A stretch of 64,000 nucleotides of DNA from the NCBI RefSeq assembly GCF_003751635.1, contig NZ_RJVI01000002.1:1-64000 (forward strand). Direction: 5' to 3'. Shown in pieces: positions 34,944 through 48,958 of this stretch. Origin of the DNA: Inmirania thermothiophila. Its GTDB lineage: Bacteria; Pseudomonadota; Gammaproteobacteria; DSM-100275. Every line of letters starts with the position of its first letter. The stretch's first letter is position 1. The notes beneath the pieces were generated by a model. The model ran no database searches. It was given only the letters and a program-made list of their open reading frames with translations, and had not been told where the DNA came from. The position numbers and the translations under genes are program-made.

Positions 34944-36233
34944 ATGCGAGTCACGGTCGAGGTCACCGAGGGGCTGGGGCGCCGGATGAAGGTGGAGGTG
35001 CCCGCGGAGACCATTGAGCAGGAGGTGGAGAGCCGGCTGCGTTCGCTCGCCGGGCGTGTCAAGGTCCCGGGCTTCCGCCCCGGCAAGGTGCCCTTCCGGG
35101 TGGTGCAGCGCCAGTTCGGCGAGGAGGTGCGCCGGGAGGTGATCGGCGACGTCATGGCGCGCACCTATCAAGAAGCCCTGATCAAGGAGTCCCTGCGTCC
35201 GGCGGGCGGCCCCACCATCGAGCCCGGCGAGCTGGAGGCGGGCAAGCCCTTCCAGTACACGGCAACCTTCGAGGTCTATCCGGAGATCGAGCTCGCCGAC
35301 CCGGCGGCGCTCGAGATCGAGCGCCCGACCGCGGAGGTCACCGACGCCGACATCGACGCCATGATCGAGCGGCTGCGCCGCCAGCGCACCCGCTGGGAGG
35401 CGGTGGCGCGGGAGGCGCGCGAGGGCGACCGGGTCACCATCGACTTCCACGGCACCTGCGAGGGCGAGGAGTTCGGCGGCAACCGGGCCGAGGAGGTGCC
35501 GGTGGTGATCGGCGCCGGCAGCCTCATCCCGGGCTTCGAGGAGCAGCTCGTGGGCGCGAAGGCGGGCGAGGAGCGCGTCGTGGAGGTCACCTTCCCGGAG
35601 GACTACCGCGACAGGAAGCTCGCCGGCAGGCCGGCGCGCTTCGAGGTGCGGGTGCGCAGCGTCGAGGAGCCGGTGCTGCCCGAGGTGGATGCGGAGTTCA
35701 TCCGGGCCTACGGGATCGAGGACGGCGACATGGAGCGCTTCCGCCGGGAGCTGCGCGCCAACATGGAGCGGGAGCTCGCCGACACCCTGCGCGCCATGAC
35801 CAAGCGGGCGGTGGTGGAGGCGCTCCTCGCCGCCAATCCGGTGGAGCTTCCCCAGGCGCTCGTCAAGGAGGAGATCGACGCCCTGCGCAAGCAGCTCGGC
35901 CCCGGGGCCGAGCAGGCCCCGGACGCGCTCTTCGAGGCCGAGGCGCGGCGGCGGGTGGCCGCCGGGCTGCTGCTCGGCGAGGCCATGAAGAAGGCCGGCA
36001 TCGAGCTCGACGAGGCGCGTGTGCGGGCCGAGATCGAGCGCCGCGCGGCGGCCTACGAGGACCCCGAGGAGGTGGTCCGCTGGTACCATGCCAACCCGCA
36101 GGCGCGGGCGGCGGTGGAGCACCTGGTGCTGGAGGAGCAGATCATCGACTGGCTCCTGGAGCAGGCCAAGGTCACCGAGCGCGCGCACAGCTTCGACGAG
36201 ATCATGAACCCGCGGCAGGCCGAGGCCGCGTGA
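34944..36233 (+). CDS. tig: Trigger factor, ribosome-associated chaperone and prolyl isomerase
   Basis: The 429-residue protein has the ribosome-binding N-domain with [12 protein letters not shown] (the GFRxGKxP signature), the FKBP-like domain ([41 protein letters not shown]) and the helical C-domain. ATG 34944 ([15 protein letters not shown]) matches the family start; GTG 34932 would add four residues. It binds nascent chains at the ribosome exit. clpP follows after 17 bases and clpX and lon come next, the usual proteostasis order. Confidence 0.95.
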   Translation: MRVTVEVTEGLGRRMKVEVPAETIEQEVESRLRSLAGRVKVPGFRPGKVPFRVVQRQFGEEVRREVIGDVMARTYQEALIKESLRPAGGPTIEPGELEAGKPFQYTATFEVYPEIELADPAALEIERPTAEVTDADIDAMIERLRRQRTRWEAVAREAREGDRVTIDFHGTCEGEEFGGNRAEEVPVVIGAGSLIPGFEEQLVGAKAGEERVVEVTFPEDYRDRKLAGRPARFEVRVRSVEEPVLPEVDAEFIRAYGIEDGDMERFRRELRANMERELADTLRAMTKRAVVEALLAANPVELPQALVKEEIDALRKQLGPGAEQAPDALFEAEARRRVAAGLLLGEAMKKAGIELDEARVRAEIERRAAAYEDPEEVVRWYHANPQARAAVEHLVLEEQIIDWLLEQAKVTERAHSFDEIMNPRQAEAA

Positions 36234-36250
36234 GCAAGGAGCGAGTCCCC

Positions 36251-36886
36251 ATGGCCGAGCAGCAGCGGATCCCCGAGCGCGCCCTCAATCTCATCCCCAT
36301 GGTGGTGGAGCAGACCGCGCGCGGGGAGCGGGCCTACGACATCTACTCCCGTCTCCTCAAGGAGCGGGTGGTCTTCCTCGTGGGGCCGGTGGACGACCAC
36401 ACCGCCAACCTCGTGGTGGCCCAGCTGCTCTTCCTCGAGGCGGAGAACCCGGACAAGGACATCCACCTCTACATCAACTCGCCCGGGGGGATCGTGACCG
36501 CCGGGCTGGCCATCTACGACACCATGCAGTTCATCAAGCCCGACGTCAGCACCATGTGCATCGGGCAGGCGGCGAGCATGGGGGCGCTGATCCTCGCCGG
36601 CGGCGCGGCCGGCAAGCGCTACTCGCTGCCCCACTCCCGCATCATGATCCACCAGCCCCTGGGCGGGGTGCAGGGCCAGGCGGCGGACATCGAGATCCAT
36701 GCCCGCGAGATGCTCCAGGTGCGCGACCGGCTCAACCGCATCCTTGCCCACCATACCGGGCAGCCCCTGGAGAAGATCCAGCAGGACACCGACCGGGACA
36801 ACTTCATGACCGCCGCGGAGGCGGTGGCGTACGGCCTCATCGACCGCGTCCTCGAGCGGCGCCAGGGGGCCGGCCAGGAGGCCTGA
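36251..36886 (+). CDS. clpP: ATP-dependent Clp protease proteolytic subunit
   Basis: The 211-residue serine protease has its triad at Ser109 (GQAASMGA), His134 ([10 protein letters not shown]) and Asp183 (DTDRDNFM), each two residues before the E. coli positions. ATG 36251 follows AAGGAGCG at normal spacing; the frame extends to GTG 36230 overlapping tig but lacks support. It forms a tetradecamer that degrades substrates unfolded by ClpX, encoded 228 bases downstream. Confidence 0.95.
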   Translation: MAEQQRIPERALNLIPMVVEQTARGERAYDIYSRLLKERVVFLVGPVDDHTANLVVAQLLFLEAENPDKDIHLYINSPGGIVTAGLAIYDTMQFIKPDVSTMCIGQAASMGALILAGGAAGKRYSLPHSRIMIHQPLGGVQGQAADIEIHAREMLQVRDRLNRILAHHTGQPLEKIQQDTDRDNFMTAAEAVAYGLIDRVLERRQGAGQEA

Positions 36887-37045
36887 GCGGCCGCCGCCCC
36901 GCACGGCGGCGCCGGCGCGGAACCTGGACCCCCTCCGGGGCGTCCGAAGGGCATGGCGGCGGTGCTTGCCCTTCTCCCCTGGAGCCCGCTCGGTGCGGAT
37001 GCGGCGGCACGGCCTGACGGAGGTCAAGGGGGCCGGGTTCAGGGG

Positions 37046-37075
37046 TTGAAGTCCGCGGCCGATCATTGCAATGAT
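37046..37075 (+). promoter_or_regulatory. Candidate clpX promoter with a 14-bp palindrome
   Basis: TTGAAG at 37046-37051 could be a -35 element, with a CAATGA -10-like sequence 17 bases later (37069-37074). The latter lies in a perfect 14-bp palindrome ATCATTGCAATGAT (37062-37075). This is the least GC-rich part of the 228-base clpP-clpX gap, which holds no gene. Confidence 0.4.
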
Positions 37076-37114
37076 GGCGGCGACGATCCACGCCGTAAGG
37101 CCTGAGGTGGCGCC

Positions 37115-38392
<1,278 letters not shown>

Positions 38393-38507
38393 GGCCGCAA
38401 GGCGCCGGCGGGGGCGTGCGCCCCTTGAAGCCGGCCCGGCCCGCCCCCATGATGCGGCCGGCGCCGGCGCGGCCCGCCGCCGTCCACCGACCGAGGGATC
38501 CCGATCC

Positions 38508-40952
<2,445 letters not shown>

Positions 40953-40982
40953 AGGGGGGCGCGCCGGAGGCCGCAGGCTTCC

Positions 40983-41012
40983 TTGACAGGCCGGAAAGCG
41001 GACCGTTATAAA
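40983..41012 (+). promoter_or_regulatory. Sigma-70 promoter of hupB
   Basis: A consensus TTGACA at 40983-40988 is followed by TTATAA/TATAAA at 41006-41012 with 17-18 bases between. The leader to ATG 41092 is about 70 bases. It could also drive the two downstream tRNA genes up to the terminator at 41553. Confidence 0.85.
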
Positions 41013-41091
41013 GCCGACCTGCGCCGGGTGCGGCGCCATGCGACGGCGGGTCGCATCGCGGTGCGCCCGCAGAGACAAAAAGGGGGAATCC

Positions 41092-41364
41092 ATGAACAAA
41101 AGCGAGCTCATCGACCGCATCGCCGAGGGTGCGGACATCTCCAAGGCCGCCGCGGCGCGTGCCCTCGATGCCATGGTGCAGGCGGTCACCGAGGCCCTCG
41201 CCCGCGGCGAGCAGGTCTCGCTGGTGGGCTTCGGCACCTTCACGGTGCGCCAGCGGGCCGCCCGCGAGGGCCGCAACCCGAAGACCGGGGAGACCATCAC
41301 CATCGCCGCCTCGCGTGTCCCCGCCTTCAAGGCTGGCAAGGCGCTCAAGGATGCCGTAAACTAG
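41092..41364 (+). CDS. hupB: DNA-binding protein HU-beta
   Basis: The 90-residue protein is a standard [56 protein letters not shown] in the DNA-clasping arm, and [15 protein letters not shown] at the end. It dimerises and bends DNA. AGGGGGAATCC precedes ATG 41092; longer frames are not supported. The lon-hupB-ppiD order is the usual gammaproteobacterial one. Confidence 0.96.
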   Translation: MNKSELIDRIAEGADISKAAAARALDAMVQAVTEALARGEQVSLVGFGTFTVRQRAAREGRNPKTGETITIAASRVPAFKAGKALKDAVN

Positions 41365-41376
41365 CGCGCCTTCCCG

Positions 41377-41452
41377 GGGTGCTTAGCTCAGCTGGGAGAG
41401 CGTCGCCCTTACAAGGCGAAAGTCGGGGGTTCAAGTCCCTCAGCACCCACCA
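41377..41452 (+). tRNA. tRNA-Val (anticodon TAC), CCA encoded
   Basis: The acceptor stem GGGTGCT (41377-41383) pairs with AGCACCC (41442-41448). The anticodon loop CTTACAA gives TAC. GTTCAAGTC lies in the T loop. Discriminator A and CCA end at 41452, for a total of 76 bases. Confidence 0.96.
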
Positions 41453-41466
41453 CGGGTGCAGATTTC

Positions 41467-41543
41467 GGAGTGGTAGTTCAGCTGGTTAGAATACCGGCCT
41501 GTCACGCCGGGGGTCGCGGGTTCGAGTCCCGTCCACTCCGCCA
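41467..41543 (+). tRNA. tRNA-Asp (anticodon GTC), CCA encoded
   Basis: The 77-base gene has acceptor arms GGAGTGG (41467-41473) and CCACTCC (41533-41539). The anticodon loop CTGTCAC gives GTC, GGTTCGAGTCC lies in the T arm, the discriminator is G and CCA is encoded. It follows tRNA-Val after 14 bases. Confidence 0.96.
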
Positions 41544-41552
41544 ACGCTAAGA

Positions 41553-41583
41553 GGGGCGCCCGAGGCGGGCGCCCCTTTTCTTT
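41553..41583 (+). terminator. Intrinsic terminator after hupB and the tRNA genes
   Basis: Arms GGGGCGCCC (41553-41561) and GGGCGCCCC (41567-41575) form a perfect 9-bp stem with a 5-base loop, followed by TTTTCTTT. It ends 37 bases before ppiD. Confidence 0.9.
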
Positions 41584-41619
41584 GCCCACCGGGGCCTCGA
41601 ACGGGAGCGGGTTGCGCCG

Positions 41620-43530
41620 ATGCTGCAGTGGATCCGAGATCGCGCCCAGGGCTGGCTCGCCTGGATCATCGTCCTCTTCATCACCGTCCCCTTCGCCCTC
41701 TGGGGCGTGAACCAGTACTTCCAGGCCGCCTCGCGGGTGGTGGTGGCCAAGGTGGGCGAGCGCGAGATCCTGCAGGCGGAGCTCGAGCGCGCCTACCGCG
41801 CGCAGCGGGAGCGGCTGCGCGAGACCCTGGGGGAGCGCTTCGACGAGCTCGCCCCGGACGAGATCGCGCTCAAGCGCCAGGTCCTCGACGGCCTCATCGA
41901 GGGCGAGGTCCTGCTGCAGGCGGCGCGCGAGGCCGGGATGCGCCTGGGCGACGTCCAGGTGGCGCAGTTCATCGCCTCCAACCCCGCCTTCCAGCGCGAC
42001 GGGCGCTTCGACCGGGGGCGGTACGAGGCCTTCCTCGCGCGCCGCGGAGAGAGCGCGCCGGCCTTCGAGGCGGGCCTGCGCGGCGCCCTCGTGCGCGAGC
42101 AGCTCGCCCTCGCCGTGCAGGGGACGGCGCTGGTGGCGGCCGCCGAGGTGGACGAGGCGTTGCGCCTGCAGCTCGAGCGGCGCGACCTGGTGCTGATCCG
42201 GGTGCCGGTGGCCCGCTTCGCCGAGGCCGCGGAGGCGACCGAGGCCGAGATCGCCCGCCACTACGAGGCGCACAAGGACCGCTACCGCGAGCCGCGCCGC
42301 GTCAAGGCGGCCTATCTGGAGCTGTCGGTGGAGGCGCTCGCGCGGGATGTGCAGGTGAGCGAGGAGGCCCTGCGGCAGGCCTACGAGGAGGGCCGCGACC
42401 GCTTCGTCACCCCGGAGGAGCGGCACGTGCGCCACATCCTGGTCGCCGTGCCGCCGGATGCGGACGAGGCCACCGAGGCGGCGGCGCGCAGCAGGATCGA
42501 GGCCGTGCGGGCCCGCATCGAGGCGGGGGAGGACTTCGCCGAGGTGGCGAAGGAGGCCTCGGAGGATCCGGGCTCGGCCCCCCAGGGCGGGGATCTGGGC
42601 TGGATCCAGCAGGGGATCATGGACCCGGCCTTCGAGAAGGCCGCCTTCGCGCTCCCCTCCGGCAAGGTGAGCGAGCCCGTGCGCAGCGCCTTCGGCTGGC
42701 ACCTGATCGAGGTGCTGGAGCGGCGGGGCGGCGAGGGCCGGCCCTTCGAGGCGGTGCGCGAGACGCTGGCCGAGGAGCTGCGCCGGCGCCAGGCCGAGCA
42801 GCGCTACTTCGAGCTCGCCGACCGGCTCGCGACCCTCGCCTACGAGAACCCGCAGTCGCTGGAGCCCGCGGCCGAGGCGCTGGGCCTTGCGGTGAAGACC
42901 ACCGACTGGTTCTCGCCGGAGCAGGGCGCCGGCATCGCCGCCGATGCGCGCGTGCGCGCCGCGGCCTTCTCGGCCGCGGTGCTGGAGGAGGGGCTCAACA
43001 GCGACCCGCTGGAGCTCGCCCCGGACCGGATGGTGGTGCTGCGGGTGATCGAGCAGCGGCCGGAGCGGGTGCGTCCGCTGGAGGAGGTCCGCGACGAGGT
43101 GGCCGCCGCGGTGCGCGCCGAGAAGGCCGCGCGCGAGGCCGAGGCCCTGGCGGAGCGGCTCCGCGGGCGGCTCGCGGCGGGGGAGGATCCGCAGCAGGTG
43201 GCGGCGGCGCAGGGCCTCGCCGTGGAGCGCCGCGATGGGGTCGGCCGCGACGGCGGCGGGCTTTCGCCGGAGGTGGCCGAGGCGGCGTTCCGGCTGCCGG
43301 GGCCCGGTGCCGGGGCGGTGTCGTGGGGGGTGGTGGCCCTCGGCGGCGGGGACCGCATGGTGGTGGGCGTGGCCCGCGTCCAGCCCGGGGATCCCTCGGC
43401 GGCGGACGCCGAGCTTCGGCGGCGGCTGCGCGAGGCCATCGCCGAGGGGCGCGGGCGCGACGAGCTCGCCGGCCTGGTGGGCCGCCTGCGCCAGCAGCTC
43501 GGCGTGCGGATCTTCGAGGAGAACCTGTAG
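41620..43530 (+). CDS. ppiD: Membrane-anchored periplasmic peptidyl-prolyl isomerase
   Basis: The 636-residue protein has one N-terminal transmembrane anchor (GWLAWIIVLFITVPFALWGV), a SurA-like chaperone region, and a parvulin domain (ERHVRHILVAVP, AEVAKEASEDPGSAPQGGDLGWIQQGIMDPAFEKAAFALPSGKVSEPVRSAFGWHLIEV). It helps secreted proteins leave the Sec translocon and fold. The length and position after hupB match PpiD. Confidence 0.93.
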   Translation: MLQWIRDRAQGWLAWIIVLFITVPFALWGVNQYFQAASRVVVAKVGEREILQAELERAYRAQRERLRETLGERFDELAPDEIALKRQVLDGLIEGEVLLQAAREAGMRLGDVQVAQFIASNPAFQRDGRFDRGRYEAFLARRGESAPAFEAGLRGALVREQLALAVQGTALVAAAEVDEALRLQLERRDLVLIRVPVARFAEAAEATEAEIARHYEAHKDRYREPRRVKAAYLELSVEALARDVQVSEEALRQAYEEGRDRFVTPEERHVRHILVAVPPDADEATEAAARSRIEAVRARIEAGEDFAEVAKEASEDPGSAPQGGDLGWIQQGIMDPAFEKAAFALPSGKVSEPVRSAFGWHLIEVLERRGGEGRPFEAVRETLAEELRRRQAEQRYFELADRLATLAYENPQSLEPAAEALGLAVKTTDWFSPEQGAGIAADARVRAAAFSAAVLEEGLNSDPLELAPDRMVVLRVIEQRPERVRPLEEVRDEVAAAVRAEKAAREAEALAERLRGRLAAGEDPQQVAAAQGLAVERRDGVGRDGGGLSPEVAEAAFRLPGPGAGAVSWGVVALGGGDRMVVGVARVQPGDPSAADAELRRRLREAIAEGRGRDELAGLVGRLRQQLGVRIFEENL

Positions 43531-43560
43531 CCGGCGCGGCGGGCGCGCGCCGCCCGCCCC

Positions 43561-44358
43561 TCAGTCGGTGCCGGCCTCGGAGAGGCCCATCGCGGTGACG
43601 TTGTAGCCGGCGTCCACGTACAGGATCTCCCCCGTGATCCCCGCGGCGAGGTCGGAGCAGAGGAAGGCGGCGGCGTTGCCCACGTCGTCGATGGTGACGT
43701 TGCGGCGCAGCGGCGCGTGGCGCTCGGCGTAGTCCAGCAGGCGGCGGAAGTCGCGGATCCCGGAGGCGGCCAGGGTGCGGATGGGGCCGGCCGAGATGGC
43801 GTTGACGCGGATCCCGCGGGGGCCGAGGTCGGCGGCGAGGTAGCGCACGCTGGCCTCGAGGCTGGCCTTGGCCAGGCCCATGACGTTGTAGTGCGGGATC
43901 GCGCGCACGGCACCGAGGTAGGTCAGGGTGAGGAGGGCGGCCTCGCGGCCCGCCATCATCGGCAGCAGGGCCTTGGCGAGGGCGGTGAAGCTGTAGCTGG
44001 AGACCTCGTGGGCGATGCGGAAGCCCTCGCGGGTGACGGTGTCCACGTAGGCCCCCTCCAGCTCCTCCTTGGGCGCGTAGGCGACGGCGTGGACGAGGAT
44101 GTCGAGCCCGTCCCAGCGTGCCCCGAGCCCGCGGGCCAGGGCCTCGAGGTCCTCGTCGCGGGTGACGTCGCAGGGCAGGAGCAGATCCGAGCCCAGCTCG
44201 GCGGCGAGCTCCGCGACGCGGCGGCGCAGCTTGTCGTTCTGGTAGGTGAAGGCGAGCTCGGCGCCCTCGCGGTGCATGGCCCGGGCCACCCCCCAGGCGA
44301 TGGAACGGTTGGAGGCGACCCCCACGATGAGGGCGCGCTTGCCGGTCAGGAATCCCAT
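43561..44358 (-). CDS. fabI: Enoyl-[acyl-carrier-protein] reductase (NADH)
   Basis: The 265-residue short-chain dehydrogenase family protein has the FabI hallmarks [28 protein letters not shown] and the catalytic Y-x6-K arrangement in [14 protein letters not shown]. It carries out the last reduction of fatty acid elongation. GGAGGAAG precedes ATG 44358. The gene converges on ppiD; a GC hairpin without a T-run (43538-43558) lies between the stops. The fragment to 46410 in the same frame is antisense to the peptide-binding gene and is not real. Confidence 0.95.
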   Translation of the reverse strand: MGFLTGKRALIVGVASNRSIAWGVARAMHREGAELAFTYQNDKLRRRVAELAAELGSDLLLPCDVTRDEDLEALARGLGARWDGLDILVHAVAYAPKEELEGAYVDTVTREGFRIAHEVSSYSFTALAKALLPMMAGREAALLTLTYLGAVRAIPHYNVMGLAKASLEASVRYLAADLGPRGIRVNAISAGPIRTLAASGIRDFRRLLDYAERHAPLRRNVTIDDVGNAAAFLCSDLAAGITGEILYVDAGYNVTAMGLSEAGTD

Positions 44359-44402
44359 GGTTCTTCCTCCCCCGCTGAGACCTGCCGCCCCGGGCTGCGG
44401 GA

Positions 44403-44408
44403 TATAAT
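44403..44408 (+). promoter_or_regulatory. -10 element (TATAAT) of the peptide-transporter operon
   Basis: TATAAT at 44403-44408 is a perfect -10 element. Transcription would start near 44415, only a few bases before ATG 44419, so the first gene may have little or no leader. No clear -35 is visible. Confidence 0.6.
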
Positions 44409-44418
44409 CGCCGCCGTC

Positions 44419-46632
44419 ATGCGGTCGCGGACCCAGCCCCGGCGCCGGCGCAAGGGCGGCATTATACCGATCGCGCGGTGGGGCGCGGCGATGGCGGCGG
44501 CGCTCCTTGCCGCGGGCTGCAGCGACCGGCCCTGGAACAGCCCCTATCCGGTGGAGGAGGCGGGGCGCCCGATCCTCTACGCCTCCTTCCAGGAGCGGCC
44601 GAAGCACCTCGACCCGGCGCGCGCCTACAGCGCCAACGAGTACGCCTTCATCGCCCAGATCTACGAGCCGCCGCTGCATTATCACTACCTCAAGCGGCCC
44701 TACACCCTGGAGCCGCTGGCGGCGGCGGCGATGCCCCGCGAGATCCTCCTCGACGGCGCGGGGCGGGTGCTCCCCCCCGATGCGCCGCCCGAGGCGGTGG
44801 CCTTCACGGTGTACGAGATCCGCATCCGCCGCGGCATGCGCTACCAGCCGCATCCGGCGCTCGCCCGCGACGATGCGGGCCGTCTGCTCTATGCGCGGGC
44901 GCCGCCGGAGCTGCTGCGGCGGGTGCGCCGCCTCGCCGACTTCCCCCGCAGCGGCACGCGGGAGGTGACGGCGGCGGACTTCGTGCACCAGATCAAGCGC
45001 CTCGCGCACCCCGCCCTGCACTCGCCGATCCTCGGCCTCATGGCCGAGCACATCGTGGGGCTTGCCGAGCTCGCCGCGCGGCTTCGGGCCGACTGGGAGG
45101 CGGGCGGGCGCGGCTTCCTGGACCTTGGGCGCTACCGCCTCGAGGGCGCCGAGGTGGTGGACCGCTACACCTACCGCATCCGCATCCGCGGGCGCTACCC
45201 GCAGATGATCTACTGGCTCGCGATGCCCTTCTTCGCACCGGTGCCGCCGGAGGCCGACCGCTTCTACGCCCAGCCGGGGCTCGCCGAGCGCAACATCACC
45301 ATGGACTGGTACCCCATCGGCAGCGGCCCGTTCATGCTGGTGGAGAACAATCCCAACCGGCGCATGGTGCTCGCGCGCAACCCGAACTTCCACGGCGAGG
45401 CCTACCCCGTCGAGGGCGCGCCCGGGGACGAGGCGCGCGGGCTGCTGCGCGATGCCGGGCAGGCGCTGCCCTTGGTGGAGCGCGCCGTCTACAGCCTGGA
45501 GAAGGAGGACATCCCGTACTGGAACAAGTTCCTGCAGGGCTGGTACGACGTCTCGGGGATCAGCTCCGACAGCTTCGATCAGGCGGTGCGCATCGGCGGG
45601 CGCGGCGAGGCCGAGGTCAGCCCCGCCCTTGCCGCCCAGGGGATCCGGCTGCTCACGGACGTCGCCCCGTCGATCTTCTACCTCGGCTTCAACATGCTCG
45701 ACCCGGTGGTGGGGGGCGGGTCGGCGTCGGCGCGTCTGCTGCGCCGGGCGCTCTCCATCGCCATCGACTACGACGAGTACATCGCGATCTTCCTCAACGG
45801 CCGCGGCATCGCCGCCCAGGGCCCGATCCCGCCCGGGATCTTCGGCCATCGCCCGGGGGCGGCGGGTGTCAACCCGTATGTCTACCGCTGGGTGGACGGG
45901 CGGCCGGTGCGGCGGGGCCTCGACGAGGCGCGCGCCCTGCTCGCGCAGGCGGGCTACCCCGACGGGCGCGATCCGCGGACCGGGCGGCCGCTGGTCCTGC
46001 ACCTGGACGTCACCGCCACGGGTCCTGAGGACAAGGCGCGTCTGGACTGGTTCCGCAAGCAGTTCGCCAAGCTGGGCATCCAGCTCGTGATCCGCGCCAC
46101 CGACTACAACCGCTTCCAGGACAAGATGGCGCGGGGCGACGCCCAGATCTTCCTCTGGGGCTGGAACGCCGACTACCCCGATCCCGAGAACTTCCTCTTC
46201 CTGCTCTACGGGGCCAACGGCAAGGCGGCCCACGGCGGGGAGAACGCGGCCAACTACGCGGACTCCGAGTTCGACCGCCTCTTCGAGCGCATGCGCGCGA
46301 TGCCCGACGGCCCCGCGCGCCAGGCGGTCATCGACCGCATGGTGGAGATCGTGCGCCGCGACGCGCCGTGGGTGTGGGGGCTGCACCCGAAGCGCTTCCT
46401 CCTGCACCACGCCTGGTACGGCAACGCGAGCCTCAACGCCATGGCCAACGACACCCTCAAGTACGTGCGCATCGACCCGGCGCTGCGCGAGCGGCTGCGC
46501 GGGGCGTGGAACCGGCCCGTGCTGTGGCCGCTGGGGGTGGCGCTGGGGCTGCTGGCGGCGGCGGTGCTCCCGGCCTGGGCCGCCTATCGGCGGCGCGAGC
46601 GGCGCACCGCCTTCGGGGAGGGCGGGGCATGA
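44419..46632 (+). CDS. Peptide ABC transporter, substrate-binding lipoprotein with C-terminal membrane segment
   Basis: The 737-residue protein is a family 5 extracellular solute-binding protein (OppA/DppA/YejA group). The N-terminus has five basic residues, a hydrophobic segment and a lipobox (LLAAGC). Family features include [67 protein letters not shown] and [21 protein letters not shown]. Unusually, it ends with a transmembrane helix ([23 protein letters not shown]) and an RRRERR tail. It would deliver peptides to the permeases encoded next, and it overlaps the first one (ATGA). YejA-like is the closest guess. Confidence 0.85.
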   Translation: MRSRTQPRRRRKGGIIPIARWGAAMAAALLAAGCSDRPWNSPYPVEEAGRPILYASFQERPKHLDPARAYSANEYAFIAQIYEPPLHYHYLKRPYTLEPLAAAAMPREILLDGAGRVLPPDAPPEAVAFTVYEIRIRRGMRYQPHPALARDDAGRLLYARAPPELLRRVRRLADFPRSGTREVTAADFVHQIKRLAHPALHSPILGLMAEHIVGLAELAARLRADWEAGGRGFLDLGRYRLEGAEVVDRYTYRIRIRGRYPQMIYWLAMPFFAPVPPEADRFYAQPGLAERNITMDWYPIGSGPFMLVENNPNRRMVLARNPNFHGEAYPVEGAPGDEARGLLRDAGQALPLVERAVYSLEKEDIPYWNKFLQGWYDVSGISSDSFDQAVRIGGRGEAEVSPALAAQGIRLLTDVAPSIFYLGFNMLDPVVGGGSASARLLRRALSIAIDYDEYIAIFLNGRGIAAQGPIPPGIFGHRPGAAGVNPYVYRWVDGRPVRRGLDEARALLAQAGYPDGRDPRTGRPLVLHLDVTATGPEDKARLDWFRKQFAKLGIQLVIRATDYNRFQDKMARGDAQIFLWGWNADYPDPENFLFLLYGANGKAAHGGENAANYADSEFDRLFERMRAMPDGPARQAVIDRMVEIVRRDAPWVWGLHPKRFLLHHAWYGNASLNAMANDTLKYVRIDPALRERLRGAWNRPVLWPLGVALGLLAAAVLPAWAAYRRRERRTAFGEGGA

Positions 46633-47606
46633 CCGCTTACCTCGTCCGCCGCCTGCTCTACGCGGTGCCGATCCTGCTCGGCGTCAACCTCATCACCTTC
46701 GTGCTGTTCTTCGTCGTCAACACGCCGGACGACATGGCCCGCATCCACCTCGGGGTCAAGCGCGTCACCCCCGAGGCGATCCAGCAGTGGAAGCACGAGC
46801 GCGGCTACGACCGGCCCCTGCTCTACAACCCCGAGGCCGAGGGCCTGGGGCGGTTCACCGAGACCGTCTTCTTCCAGAAGTCCCTGGGGCTGTTCCTGCT
46901 CCGCTTCGGCCGCTCGGACGCCGGGCGCGACATCGGCGAGGACCTGCGCCAGCGCATGGGGCCGAGCCTCGCCATCGCGGTGCCGGTCTTCCTCGTGGGG
47001 CTCGCCACCAACATCGCCATCGCCCTCTTCATCGTCCTCTTCCGCGCCAGCTACCTGGACGCCTGGGCGCAGGTGGCGGCGGTGATCCTGATGTCGATCT
47101 CGCCCCTCTATTACGTCATCGCCGGCCAGTACCTGATCGGCCGGCTCATGCGGCTGGTGCCCATCTCGGGCTTCGGCGACGGGCTCGACGCCTGGCGCTT
47201 CCTGATCCTGCCGGTGGCGGTGGGGGTGGTCTCGGGCATCGGCTCGGGGGTGCGCTGGTACCGCACCTTGTTTCTCGAGGAGATTCACCGCGAGTACGTG
47301 CGCACCGCGCGCGCCAAGGGGCTCGCCGAGCCGCGCGTGCTCTTCGGCCACGTCCTGCGCAACGCCCTGATCCCGATCCTCACCGGGGCGGTGGTGATCC
47401 TGCCCATGCTCTTCCTGGGAAGCCTGATCCTGGAGTCCTTCTTCGGCATCCCTGGGCTCGGCAGCTACACCATCGACGCCATCGCCGCCCAGGACTTCGC
47501 CATCGTCCGCGTCATGGTCTTCATCGGCTCGGTCCTCTACATCCTCGGGTTGATCGCCACCGACGTGGCCTACACCCTGGCGGACCCGCGGGTGCGGCTG
47601 CGATGA
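46629..47606 (+). CDS. Peptide ABC transporter permease (OppB/YejB-like)
   Basis: The 325-residue protein begins [27 protein letters not shown], as OppB/DppB/YejB permeases do. It has about six transmembrane helices and the EAA loop [31 protein letters not shown]. Translation is coupled to the binding protein upstream and to the second permease downstream through 4-base overlaps. Confidence 0.9.
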   Translation: MTAYLVRRLLYAVPILLGVNLITFVLFFVVNTPDDMARIHLGVKRVTPEAIQQWKHERGYDRPLLYNPEAEGLGRFTETVFFQKSLGLFLLRFGRSDAGRDIGEDLRQRMGPSLAIAVPVFLVGLATNIAIALFIVLFRASYLDAWAQVAAVILMSISPLYYVIAGQYLIGRLMRLVPISGFGDGLDAWRFLILPVAVGVVSGIGSGVRWYRTLFLEEIHREYVRTARAKGLAEPRVLFGHVLRNALIPILTGAVVILPMLFLGSLILESFFGIPGLGSYTIDAIAAQDFAIVRVMVFIGSVLYILGLIATDVAYTLADPRVRLR

Positions 47607-48958
47607 GCGCGGTGGGCTGGCAGCCGGTGCTGCTGTGGACCGACGCCCTCGTGTGGGGACTCGCGCTGGCGGTGCTGGGGCTGGCGCTCGGGCTGCGCCG
47701 CAGCGGTGCCGCCCGCGAGACCTGGGGCCGCATCGTGGGCCGGCCCCTGGGGGCGGCCTCGGCGGTGGTGCTTGCGGCCTACGCCGGGGTGGGGCTCGCC
47801 GACTCGGTGCATCTGCGCGGCCCGGACGGCGCCGTGCTCAGCGTGCTGGACCTGGCGCTGACGCCGCTGCGCACCCATGTGGAGAAGACGTACTCGGCGC
47901 CCTTCGCCCTGCGCCAGCTCAGCGGCGAGATGGTGCAGCGCCCCGACGGGCGGGTGGAGCGGGTGCGCCCCCGCCTGCGCTTCGGCGGGGCGCACCTGCG
48001 CGACGAGGCCGGGCGGGCGGCCGACATCGCGCGCCGCGGCGGCCTCGGCGCCGCGGCGGGGCTCGCGGCCGGGGCGCTGGCGCTCCTGCCTGCGGCGTGG
48101 GCGCAGCGGGGCCGGCGGTGGAGCGCGGCGGCGCGGGCGGGGGCGGCGACGTGGCTTGCGCTGGGGGTGCTCGCCGGCGCGGTGGCGGCGCTTGCGCCGC
48201 ACTACCACGTGCTGGGCACGGACAAGGTGGGCGAGGACGTCCTCTACCAGGCGCTCAAGGGCGTGCGCACGGGGCTCGTGATCGGCACCCTGACCACCCT
48301 CGTGATGCTGCCCTTCGCCGTCGCCCTCGGCACCGCCGCCGGCTACTTCGGCGGGCGGGTGGACGACCTGGTCCAGTACACCTACACGACCCTCAGCTCC
48401 ATCCCCGGGGTGCTCCTCATCGCCGCCGCGGTGCTCATGCTCCAGGTCTACATGGGGACCCATCCGGAGGCGTTTCCCACCAACGAGGCCCGCGCCGACG
48501 CGCGGCTGCTCTTCCTGTGCGTGATCCTCGGCGTGACCAGCTGGACCCACCTGTGCCGGCTGCTGCGGGGCGAGGCCCTGAAGCTGCGCGAGCTCGACTA
48601 CGTCGCCGCGGCCCGCGCCCAGGGCGCGGGCCACCTGCGCATCCTCGCCCGCCATGTCGTCCCCAACGTCTGGCACATCGTGCTCATCACCGTGGTCCTC
48701 GACTTCAGCGGGCTGGTGCTGGCCGAGGCGGTGCTGTCCTATGTCGGCGTCGGCGTCGACCCGACCATGGAGAGCTGGGGCAACATGATCAACGGCGCGC
48801 GGCTGGAGCTGGCGCGCGAGCCGGTGGTCTGGTGGTCGCTTGCGGCCTCGTTCCTGTTCATGTTCGGGCTCGTGCTCGCGGCCAACGTCTTCGCCGACCA
48901 CGTGCGCGACGCCCTCGACCCGCGCCTGCGGGCCGGCCTGGCGGGAGGGAGCGGATGA
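47603..48958 (+). CDS. Peptide ABC transporter permease (OppC/YejE-like) with extended N-terminus
   Basis: The 451-residue protein has the OppC/YejE core in its second half (LGTDKVGEDVLYQALKGVRTGLVIG, and the EAA loop LDYVAAARAQGAGHLRILARHVVPNVWHIV). The first 190 residues add several hydrophobic helices and a soluble segment of about 70 residues, making it much longer than OppC (about 300). YejE also has an enlarged N-terminus, which supports a Yej-type system. It pairs with the OppB-like permease. Confidence 0.88.
   Translation: MSAVGWQPVLLWTDALVWGLALAVLGLALGLRRSGAARETWGRIVGRPLGAASAVVLAAYAGVGLADSVHLRGPDGAVLSVLDLALTPLRTHVEKTYSAPFALRQLSGEMVQRPDGRVERVRPRLRFGGAHLRDEAGRAADIARRGGLGAAAGLAAGALALLPAAWAQRGRRWSAAARAGAATWLALGVLAGAVAALAPHYHVLGTDKVGEDVLYQALKGVRTGLVIGTLTTLVMLPFAVALGTAAGYFGGRVDDLVQYTYTTLSSIPGVLLIAAAVLMLQVYMGTHPEAFPTNEARADARLLFLCVILGVTSWTHLCRLLRGEALKLRELDYVAAARAQGAGHLRILARHVVPNVWHIVLITVVLDFSGLVLAEAVLSYVGVGVDPTMESWGNMINGARLELAREPVVWWSLAASFLFMFGLVLAANVFADHVRDALDPRLRAGLAGGSG

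Noticed and set aside
47635-48954. N-terminal extension of the double-ATPase frame back to 47635
   Set aside because: It overlaps the OppC-like permease on the same strand; the ATPase domain starts just after ATG 48955, which overlaps the permease stop.
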